This document shows positions 13,886 through 20,331 of a stretch of DNA of 24,338 bases, one piece after another (position 1 is the stretch's first letter; every line of letters starts with the position of its first letter). The stretch comes from JACKBJ01 sp964549495. GTDB taxonomy: Bacteria; Chloroflexota; Anaerolineae; Epilineales; Epilineaceae. Under the pieces are notes generated by a model that was not told the DNA's origin, did no database searches, and saw only the letters and a list, made by a program, of their open reading frames with translations. The stretch covers positions 1 to 24,338 of the forward strand of contig CAZJWJ010000081.1 in NCBI GenBank assembly GCA_964549495.1, given 5' to 3'. The translations under genes and the position numbers were made by a program.

Positions 13886-16737
13886 TCGATGTAGGCCGCG
13901 AAGCCCTGCCGCTGCAGCTGATCCAGCATGCGCCAGAGCTTCGCCGCGGCTCGGGGCAGCGGTGCCCCACCCTCATCGCCCGCCCCATCACGCTTCGCAC
14001 GCACCAACCAACCGTCCGGGCCGGGAACCCAAGCACCCCGCGCGTCCAAGGATCCCTCGCTACGACTGCCGTTGATGGCAAAGTCAAAGAGCGGCGCCAA
14101 CAAGTGCTCGATCTGCTGCTGCGTACCATGGAACTTCGGCAGCACCTTTTGCAGGAAGGCCAGATCCAGCGCCGCCCACAGCGTCTCCGGATCCTCGCCC
14201 GCCTGCGCGGCGGCCAGGTTCACGAAGCGCGCCATCTCGATGGCCACGCGATATCCAAAGTGCCGGTTGTGCGGCGTCAGCAGGTCGTGCAGATCCACCA
14301 CCGCCGTCCGCAAGTCTCCATCCAGCAGCTCCCCGAAGTCGCGCCACTCGTCGGCCGGAATGCGCCGCTGGTTCGAAGGCCCGTTCAACACCAGCTGCAA
14401 GGGCATCGCCGGCATCCTGCGCAGCGCCAGCGGAGCGTCGCCAAGCTGCATGGCTCCCTGGTCATCGAGCGCAGCCAGGTTCACCGCATTCAGCTCGATC
14501 GCAAAGGCCCGATCCAACACCTTGGGGCTGAACATGTAGGTCGTCTCGTCGATGTTGACCGTGCCCGTGATGAAGAGATTCGGCGGAATGCGCAGCTTGC
14601 TCGGGATCTCGATCGCGCCGCCGTCACCGCCCTCCTCGTCCGGATCCACCAGATGCTCGCTGTGCAGCTGCAAGGCCTCGCCGCTCTCGAGACAAGACAG
14701 GAAGTCCGAGAAATAGTGCTCCACCCGCGCCAGGTTCATCTCGTCCAGCACCACGAAGTAAGGTCGGGCCTCGCGGCCCTCTGCGGCGGCTGCATCGGCA
14801 TCCGCCCGCGCCCGCAGGAGCAGATCGAGGAAGGGCGTGCGGTGGTACTCGCGCGTGAGCTGGCTGTAGAAGCCGACCAGATTGCGATTGTCGGTCCAGT
14901 CCGGCCGCACCGCGACGACCTCGTAGTTGTCCAGCGGCCGCGTCTCGCTGACCAGATCCGGCAGGCGCATCCTCACGGCATCCGGCTCGCTCTCGTCGGA
15001 TGCCGGCTCGATGGCCAGCAAGAACCGATCTCCAACCTCGAAGGTCTCCTGATACCACGCTCGGAAGGCGCCACGGAAGGAGAGGTTCGTCACATCACGG
15101 GTCGGATCCTTCCAGAAGGTCAGCGACTGCTGGCCTCCCGGGTAGTGCATGACGATCGAGCCCCCGTTCGTCTCCGGATCGATCGGTGGTAGCCGCAACT
15201 GTCGCGCCAGTACGACGGGGATGACGATCTGTCCGTACTTCAGAGACGACGGATAGACCCGCTTCTCGACGGCATTCTCGGGTAGATCTCGTGACACCTT
15301 CACATCCACCCGCGGCCGAAAGTGAAGCGCCACCGCCTGGGCCAGCTTGGTCTTGCCGGTGCCGGAGATGCCGGTGAGGATCACGAAGCGCTTGGCCTGA
15401 AGCGCCAATAGGTAGTTGGCCACCAGCTCGGTGGGAAAGTACAGGCCATCCGCCTCGAGCTTCGCCAACAGTTGGTCGAAGGGCGTCTGTGTCGACTCGC
15501 CAGGCTCCATCTCGGTCTCGTCGCTTTCTGGTTCTGGTTTCGGTGCGCGCGCCTCACGCCCTCGTTCGGCCAACTTCTCGGTCGCTACCCAGACAAAGCC
15601 CTGGACGTCGATCATGTCCCGCGGCCGCCAGCCCCACTCCTCACAGGCATCGCGGAGCTGCCGCGTGATCGCCCGAGCGATCGAGTACTGCTCGGCATCG
15701 TAGATCGCCGCTCGAAGCTGATGCTTCGACCCGAGCACACGATAGAGCTCGGCAAAGTTGTTGCTCCGCACGAAGATGTCGTGCTCGGGGTCTACCAACA
15801 TCAAGAAGAAGGTCGGCAGGCTCCGCGAGGCTGCCTGCCCGCGCTGCCCGTGCCGCTTCATGATCGGCCAGACAACCCGGTTGAACTCGGCCAGCCGCTC
15901 GGGACTATCCCCCTCGCCATAGAGCAGCTCGCCGAGCGCCTCGGCAAAGACCCGCGTCTCATCCTGGCTCATCTCGCGCAGGAAGGCCGTGTACCGCCAA
16001 CTGAGCAGATTCTGCGGCTTGCCCGTGGTGGGCAGCGCCGAGCTCGTCACCGACCGCACGCCCTCCATCACCGCGGAGAGTCGCTCCTCGTCCTCGAGCC
16101 CCTCGAATCGCTCCGGCCCGAGCAGCTCCTGAAAGCGCTCGACGAGTTCGGTCTTGTAGACCCGCTCCTCCCGGTGGTACCCGGTGCTGGTGTCTTCGAA
16201 GGTGGAGAAGTCATCGTGGTATTCGAGGAAGGCTTCGCGCAGGGTGGCAAGCGCCGTCGGGTCGAGCTCGTCGGCCGGCCGGCTCCGCCTGGAGTAGCCG
16301 GTCCGCTGCAAGTGCTCGGCCCATGCCACGTCCAGCGCAGTAGCCACCGCATCGGGGATCTCCGTTCCGGACGACTGCGGATCCCAATGCATGCCACCGG
16401 GCTCGATGTCGTCGAGCCGCGACCGCGGCAGAATCACATCTCGGCCCGGATCTAGCAGGCTCTCGAACGACACATCGACGTACCAAGCCTTGCGATCTCC
16501 ATCCTCCCAGTGTGCGTCTTCATAGGGCGCCCGGGCGATCTCTCCAGCCCCGACGATCCCGCGCGGCTCGGTCGCCTGACGCAAGAGAACGAAGCGGTCC
16601 CCAGGTACGATCTTGCGCGTGTTCCCGCAGCTCCAGCGGTCCGACACCAGCCCTTCGGCCCGGCAGCGCGCGGCCGCGTCAGCAAGCTCGGGCCATGGGT
16701 AGTTGTCGGGATTCCACGTGAATAGATAGGTGGCCAC
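13882..16737 (-). CDS. McrB-family NTPase with N-terminal EVE-like domain and an inserted DNA-binding-like domain
   Basis: A 951-residue McrB-like motor. I start at the GTG (MATYLFTWNP) because AGGAG is 7 nt upstream, rather than at the ATG 13 codons earlier. Residues 1-147 look like an EVE domain (YLFTWNPDNYPWP ... GDRFVLLRQ ... GIVGAGEI), which reads modified bases such as 5mC/5hmC in related proteins. Residues 150-410 are helical and unassigned. The NTPase core has Walker A GISGTGKTK (456-464), Walker B/McrB signature VVLDEMNLAR (662-671) and TGTVNIDETT (724-733). Between Walker A and B, about 490-585 holds an extra beta domain (YGQIVIPVVLARQLRLP ... FEVGDRFLLAI) resembling a B3/EcoRII-N fold. 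It is probably a modified-DNA restriction GTPase. Confidence 0.87.
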   Translation of the reverse strand: MATYLFTWNPDNYPWPELADAAARCRAEGLVSDRWSCGNTRKIVPGDRFVLLRQATEPRGIVGAGEIARAPYEDAHWEDGDRKAWYVDVSFESLLDPGRDVILPRSRLDDIEPGGMHWDPQSSGTEIPDAVATALDVAWAEHLQRTGYSRRSRPADELDPTALATLREAFLEYHDDFSTFEDTSTGYHREERVYKTELVERFQELLGPERFEGLEDEERLSAVMEGVRSVTSSALPTTGKPQNLLSWRYTAFLREMSQDETRVFAEALGELLYGEGDSPERLAEFNRVVWPIMKRHGQRGQAASRSLPTFFLMLVDPEHDIFVRSNNFAELYRVLGSKHQLRAAIYDAEQYSIARAITRQLRDACEEWGWRPRDMIDVQGFVWVATEKLAERGREARAPKPEPESDETEMEPGESTQTPFDQLLAKLEADGLYFPTELVANYLLALQAKRFVILTGISGTGKTKLAQAVALHFRPRVDVKVSRDLPENAVEKRVYPSSLKYGQIVIPVVLARQLRLPPIDPETNGGSIVMHYPGGQQSLTFWKDPTRDVTNLSFRGAFRAWYQETFEVGDRFLLAIEPASDESEPDAVRMRLPDLVSETRPLDNYEVVAVRPDWTDNRNLVGFYSQLTREYHRTPFLDLLLRARADADAAAAEGREARPYFVVLDEMNLARVEHYFSDFLSCLESGEALQLHSEHLVDPDEEGGDGGAIEIPSKLRIPPNLFITGTVNIDETTYMFSPKVLDRAFAIELNAVNLAALDDQGAMQLGDAPLALRRMPAMPLQLVLNGPSNQRRIPADEWRDFGELLDGDLRTAVVDLHDLLTPHNRHFGYRVAIEMARFVNLAAAQAGEDPETLWAALDLAFLQKVLPKFHGTQQQIEHLLAPLFDFAINGSRSEGSLDARGAWVPGPDGWLVRAKRDGAGDEGGAPLPRAAAKLWRMLDQLQRQGFAAYIE

Positions 16738-16897
16738 GACTGGGCTCCTGCAATCATCGGGGGGTTCCTGGCGCATCGAATCGCTCGCGCTCGCGTGAGC
16801 GCGGCCGTAGAATGCCGGTCACACCGATGGGACGCAAGGAATACGCTGCGGAAGGCTCGCAGCCAACATCCCACCATCACCAGAGAGGAGCTGCACT
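16738..16897. promoter_or_regulatory. Divergent promoter region between mcrB-like and VOC genes, with hairpin
   Basis: Both genes read away from this 160-bp stretch, so it must hold both promoters. A perfect 7-bp inverted repeat, CGCGCTC (16786-16792) and GAGCGCG (16797-16803), encloses GCGT and could be an operator. TAGAAT at 16808-16813 is a possible plus-strand -10, with no good -35. Confidence 0.4.
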
Positions 16898-17512
16898 ATG
16901 GGTATGGGACACTTGAACGACAGGATCCGTGTCGGCACCGAAACGGTCTTCGTACGGGATCTCGATCAGGCCAAGCACTTCTACCGCGACCTTCTTGGCT
17001 TGTTCGAAGACCGAATCAACCTACCGCCTGGCCGGGCACAATTCGCAACTGGCACCATTCCGATTCGCCTTCAACAGGTCACCGAGGGTGACCCAAAGGG
17101 CAAGCCGGGCGGAGATACGCGCATCACTCTGGCCGTTCCAAGTGCTCGTTCGCTACTCAACCGCTTGGGAAGCAACGCCAGTGGCTATCAACTGCACGAA
17201 GACGGATCGGCCGAGTTCATCGCGACGGATCCCGACGGCAACACGATGAAGGTCGTCCAGTCGGACGAGTTCGGCGAATTCGATCACGGTTGGCGTCACA
17301 AAGAGCTGCGCGAGTTCGACTTCTCTCCGGTCCTGGAGTCACAGTTGATTCTGCAGCTCAGCTCCTTCCTTGCCGTCCGATTTGGCGAGGACGGATTGCG
17401 CCTCTTGCCACAAGCCGCCGAGATCCGCGATGAGGCGTTGCTGGAGAGGCTCGTCGAGGCTTCGGAGACGGCACAGTCCTTGGCGGAAGTAGAAGCGCTA
17501 CTACCAAGCTAG
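16898..17512 (+). CDS. VOC/glyoxalase-fold protein with Rpn-like C-terminal tail
   Basis: A 204-residue protein. The start ATG has GAGGAG 8 nt upstream. Residues about 12-122 are one vicinal-oxygen-chelate (VOC) module: TVFVRDLDQAKHFYRDLLGL (16-35) and the closing FIATDPDGNTMKVVQ (107-121) are classic. VOC proteins include glyoxalase I, bleomycin/fosfomycin resistance proteins and extradiol dioxygenases; the substrate cannot be called. The unusual part is residues 150-203 (LILQLSSFLAVRFG ... AQSLAEVEALL). They match the C-terminal tail of the next gene, the Rpn-family protein (RFGSAGKALIP ... AESIAEVEQTL), in spacing and key residues. So this appears to be a VOC domain fused to a transposase-family tail, or part of that element's tail captured by recombination. 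Confidence 0.85.
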   Translation: MGMGHLNDRIRVGTETVFVRDLDQAKHFYRDLLGLFEDRINLPPGRAQFATGTIPIRLQQVTEGDPKGKPGGDTRITLAVPSARSLLNRLGSNASGYQLHEDGSAEFIATDPDGNTMKVVQSDEFGEFDHGWRHKELREFDFSPVLESQLILQLSSFLAVRFGEDGLRLLPQAAEIRDEALLERLVEASETAQSLAEVEALLPS

Positions 17513-17659
17513 CGTACGTCCGAACACCTCCTCGTGGGCAGGGTTCACGTCGAACAGAGCCCGTGTCGACTCGCTGTCGCGAAGTCGTCGCGAAGCTGTC
17601 GCCCAACCCCTATCAGGCCTCCACCCCGCCCCCTAGACTGGGTCGCGGAGGCCGCCGGC

Positions 17660-18685
17660 ATGCCACGCATCACCAAACCCCACGACCACTTCTTTCACGA
17701 GACCTTCTCGCGCCCCGACATCGCGGCCGACTTCCTGGCGCATTACCTGCCGCGCGAGACCGCAGCCCACCTCGACCTGGATCGGCTCGAGCTCGAGCCG
17801 GCCTCCTTCATCGACGACGCCTTGCGCCACCAACAGGCCGACCTGCTCTACCGGGCCGGCACGCAGGACGGCGCCGACACCTGGATCTACGTCGTCTTCG
17901 AGCACAAGAGCTACATCGACCGCCTGGTCAGCCTCCAGCTCCTGCGCTACATCCTCCGCATCTGGGATCGCGACCTGCGCGAGGCGCGCGAGGCCGGCCG
18001 GCCTACTACCCCACTTCGCCCGATCGTCCCGATCATCCTCTACCACGGCCCGCGGCGGTGGAATCCGCCACCGCAGCTGAGCCATCTCATCGGCGGCCCA
18101 CCATCGCTTCGCGCCCTCGGTCCAGCGCTTGAGCCGACGCTGATCGACCTCTCCCAATACAGCCAATCCGAGATCGTGGGCGGCGTGCTGCTGCGGGTCG
18201 CGCTGCTGATCATGCAATCCATTCGAGACCGCGACCTGGCGCAACGACTGCCCGGCATCCTATGGCTGCTCGTCACCCTCGCCCAACAGGAGACGGCGCT
18301 TAAGTGCGTCAATACCGTGCTACAGTACGTGGCACTAGCCAACGAGTTCGTCACGGTGTCGCAGCTCGAGCATATCAACCAGACAATGCTGGCCGCGCTA
18401 GGAGGTGAAGCCATGCCAACCGCCGCAGAGATCCTATTGGACCAAGGCCGGCAGGAAGGCCTACAAGCAGGCTTGCAGGAAGGCCGGCAAGAAGGTCTAC
18501 AGGAAGGCCATCAAGAAGGCTTGATCGACGCCATCGGCACATTGCTCGTCGATCGCTTCGGCAGCGCTGGAAAGGCCCTGATTCCGCGGCTCTCGACCAT
18601 CTCCGACCTCGATCGACTCCACGCCATCCTCCGCACCACCGCTCGCGCCGAGTCCATCGCCGAGGTCGAACAAACCCTGCGCTAG
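17660..18685 (+). CDS. Rpn / YhgA-family PD-(D/E)xK nuclease (transposase-like)
   Basis: A 341-residue Rpn-family protein (recombination-promoting nuclease; Transposase_31 / PDDEXK). The ATG (MPRITKPHDHFFHETF) is the standard family start, with GGAGG 8 nt upstream. The family N-terminus 'HD.ffk..f..p..a..fl..yLP' is intact. Catalytic candidates are Asp61 in QQADLLYR and the Glu81-His-Lys83 of VVFEHKS. PIVPIILYHG (121-130) is also canonical. At 262-287 a run of xQEG tetrapeptides encodes a hinge seen in many family members. The tail (290-341) carries RFG and AESIAEVEQTL. Rpn proteins cut DNA and increase RecA-independent recombination; some may have defence roles. No terminal inverted repeats were found, so I do not call an insertion sequence. 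Confidence 0.9.
   Translation: MPRITKPHDHFFHETFSRPDIAADFLAHYLPRETAAHLDLDRLELEPASFIDDALRHQQADLLYRAGTQDGADTWIYVVFEHKSYIDRLVSLQLLRYILRIWDRDLREAREAGRPTTPLRPIVPIILYHGPRRWNPPPQLSHLIGGPPSLRALGPALEPTLIDLSQYSQSEIVGGVLLRVALLIMQSIRDRDLAQRLPGILWLLVTLAQQETALKCVNTVLQYVALANEFVTVSQLEHINQTMLAALGGEAMPTAAEILLDQGRQEGLQAGLQEGRQEGLQEGHQEGLIDAIGTLLVDRFGSAGKALIPRLSTISDLDRLHAILRTTARAESIAEVEQTLR
18443..18520 (+). repeat. 12-nt tandem repeats coding for xQEG tetrapeptides
   Basis: Six to seven degenerate 12-nt units (CAGGAAGGCCGG-like) encode GRQEG/GLQEG/GHQEG repeats in the Rpn-family protein. Unit divergence is moderate. Such arrays expand and contract between strains. Confidence 0.75.
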
Positions 18686-18735
18686 CCGCCTAGCAGCATG
18701 CCCGCCGGTTCGCTCGAGGCGGTGCCGTTCGGGCG

Positions 18736-18756
18736 ACTTGCACAGCGTGTGCAAGT
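18736..18756. terminator. Hairpin between convergent genes (possible bidirectional terminator)
   Basis: ACTTGCACA (18736-18744) and TGTGCAAGT (18748-18756) form a perfect 9-bp stem with a GCG loop, between the Rpn gene (+) and the methyltransferase gene (-). There is no T-run on either side, so Rho-independent activity is doubtful. Position and symmetry still suggest transcript-end function. Confidence 0.4.
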
Positions 18757-18812
18757 GCTGCTTCCGGATTCGCCACCGCGCCAGCCCCGGGCCCGGCAAG
18801 AACCGAGATCCC

Positions 18813-19547
18813 TCAGTCCACCAAAGGTCTATGGGCGACCAGAGCGTAGTTCTTGCACATGCCGCCGTCGACATAGCGCTGGCGCAGATCCCAACGCCCG
18901 AGCAGAATGGCCATGCCGGCCAGCAATGGTCGCATTCCGAGCACGAGGCAAGCTGCCAGAAGACCGTAGCCACCTCCCCCGTATGCCGAGGGTTTCACCG
19001 GCAGGTTGACGGCCGCGGTGGCAAGCTGGTGAGAGACCGTCCCACAATAGCCCTCCAACCAAGACACCCGATCGACCACGAAGCCGCTGCGCTCGAGTAG
19101 ATGCTCGAATCCGTAGCGCGTGTAGCGGAAGTAGTCGTGTGGCACCTGGTGCTCCTCGAAGTAGAGCGGTGCGCTGAGCCAGAGTTGGCCCCCCGGCTCG
19201 AGAACCCGCGCCAGCTCGGTCAGGGCGCGTGCGGGCTCTGGCAGATGCTCCAGCGTCTGCGTGCAAACCACCAGATCGAAACGACCGTCCTCGACGGGGA
19301 TGCGATCGCACAGATCGCAGACATACGTGATCTCTACCCCCGGGGCATCGCTGTCCCTGAAGTCCGCAGATTCGTATCGGTGGGCCTCGAAGTGCTCACG
19401 GTACTTGCAGTCCCCCGCACCGGCGTCGAGCACTCGGCTGCCCGCCGGTACCGATGCCGCCGCTTCGGCAACGAAGCGATCGAGATAATGACGACTGGAG
19501 TTCACCCGCATTCGGGTATTGATACGCCGCATCAAGCGTGATCCCAT
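18813..19547 (-). CDS. Class I SAM-dependent methyltransferase
   Basis: A 244-residue Methyltransf_11/25-like enzyme. I start at the ATG at 19547, with GGAGG 5 nt upstream. SAM motif I is VLDAGAGDCKYREHF (39-53), motif II follows at VCDLCDRIP, and the post-motif FDLVVCTQTLEHLPEP (90-105) with RVLEPGGQLWLSAPL (114-128) is standard. The stretch LYFEEHQVPHDYFRYTRYGFEHLLERSGF is typical of methyltransferases found in polysaccharide or glycolipid clusters. A weakly hydrophobic segment lies near 193-217 (YGLLAACLVLGMRPLLAGMAI), so membrane association is possible. Substrate unknown. A tiny ORF overlaps its start. Confidence 0.88.
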   Translation of the reverse strand: MGSRLMRRINTRMRVNSSRHYLDRFVAEAAASVPAGSRVLDAGAGDCKYREHFEAHRYESADFRDSDAPGVEITYVCDLCDRIPVEDGRFDLVVCTQTLEHLPEPARALTELARVLEPGGQLWLSAPLYFEEHQVPHDYFRYTRYGFEHLLERSGFVVDRVSWLEGYCGTVSHQLATAAVNLPVKPSAYGGGGYGLLAACLVLGMRPLLAGMAILLGRWDLRQRYVDGGMCKNYALVAHRPLVD

Positions 19548-19675
19548 TCGAGCCTCCGACACATCAGGATCAAGGAGTCGTCGGGCTCCATCTCCCCGTA
19601 GCGCTCCACGAAGTCCGGGTCGTCGTAGTAGCCGGCAGCCGGCAGCGACTTCCAGCGCGGCGTGGATCGCGTCAT
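19532..19675 (-). CDS. Tiny hypothetical protein overlapping the methyltransferase start
   Basis: A 47-residue ORF starting at an ATG with GGAGG 8 nt upstream and ending 16 nt inside the methyltransferase gene. It contains AGYYDDPDFVERYGEMEP and LEWDHA and is acidic. The text looks protein-like (YYDDPDFVERY resembles the N-terminal helix of some methyltransferases). It may be a real small protein coupled to the methyltransferase, or a leftover N-terminal part separated by a frameshift. No family recognised. Confidence 0.4.
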   Translation of the reverse strand: MTRSTPRWKSLPAAGYYDDPDFVERYGEMEPDDSLILMCRRLEWDHA

Positions 19676-19707
19676 CGTCCGGTCCTCCAAGCAGTGTAGG
19701 GTCTCTA

Positions 19708-19723
19708 GGACCGGCAACGGTCC
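19708..19723. promoter_or_regulatory. Small GNRA-type hairpin in the divergent region
   Basis: GGACCG (19708-19713) and CGGTCC (19718-19723) pair perfectly around a GCAA tetraloop. It lies upstream of the tiny ORF and methyltransferase on the minus strand, and of the next plus-strand gene. It could be an mRNA leader element or chance. Confidence 0.25.
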
Positions 19724-19883
19724 CGGTCACATCACCGAGCCGTCATGATAGAGTATCCGGTAGATCGAGACCGATCACGGTCGCGCGAGCCTTTTCGGCC
19801 AGCAACCCCGCTTCAGCACAACCGATTCCACTCGCGCTTCCCGCTCCTACAACCTCACGAGATGCTCGACCGTACTCCCCGGC

Positions 19884-20273
19884 ATGCCCCCTCGAGACAG
19901 CAAGTCACCAGCAGCACCCGTCCAGGCCATCTACATGCTGGCCTTTACCTCGGAGCCGCTCGAAGCGGACATGCTGCGCGCCTACCTGGCGCGCGCCGAG
20001 AAAGGCCTCCGGCATGAGCAGCCGGCCTACCAGGCGCTGATGGACTCGCTGGCCGGCAGCCAGGTGCCGATCGAGGTCGCCAACGTCCAGATCGTGCCGG
20101 CCATGCACACGCCGCAGACCATGCAGACCACCCTGGCCGGTTGGATCGCCAAGCAGCACGAAGTCCGCTTCGAGCCGCAGATGGGCGTCAACTTCTTCCC
20201 GCACGGCATGCGCGATGCGCAGGGTCGCGAGAGCTACCTGCTGGTCTATGTCGATCGCGATCCGGACGGCTGA
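19884..20273 (+). CDS. Hypothetical protein
   Basis: A 129-residue protein that I do not recognise. No signal peptide or membrane helix. It has an N-terminal strand-helix (AIYMLAFTSEPLEADMLRAYLARAEKG), an amphipathic middle and a C-terminal beta part with NFFPHGMRD and SYLLVYVDRD. The ordered alternation and good codon character support it as coding, but start choice is uncertain because no strong Shine-Dalgarno precedes the ATG; an ATG 17 codons downstream (19935) is an alternative. It is divergent from the methyltransferase and convergent with the beta-propeller gene 58 bp away. Confidence 0.6.
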   Translation: MPPRDSKSPAAPVQAIYMLAFTSEPLEADMLRAYLARAEKGLRHEQPAYQALMDSLAGSQVPIEVANVQIVPAMHTPQTMQTTLAGWIAKQHEVRFEPQMGVNFFPHGMRDAQGRESYLLVYVDRDPDG

Positions 20274-20331
20274 GCCCGGCGTTCCGAGCGGCCACGCCCG
20301 CCCAGCGTCGCCGGTACGCCTATTCGGCGCA

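Noticed and set aside
13510..15192. Long plus-strand ORF (560 codons) opposite the McrB/McrC-like genes
   Set aside because: Arg/Pro/Gln-rich shadow of two well-supported genes; no motif and no ribosome-binding site.
15472..16455. Plus-strand ORF (327 codons) opposite the McrB-like gene
   Set aside because: Shadow frame in GC-rich coding DNA; no domain visible.
17513..18812. Complete insertion sequence around the Rpn-family gene
   Set aside because: I found no flanking terminal inverted repeats or target-site duplication; Rpn genes usually lack them.
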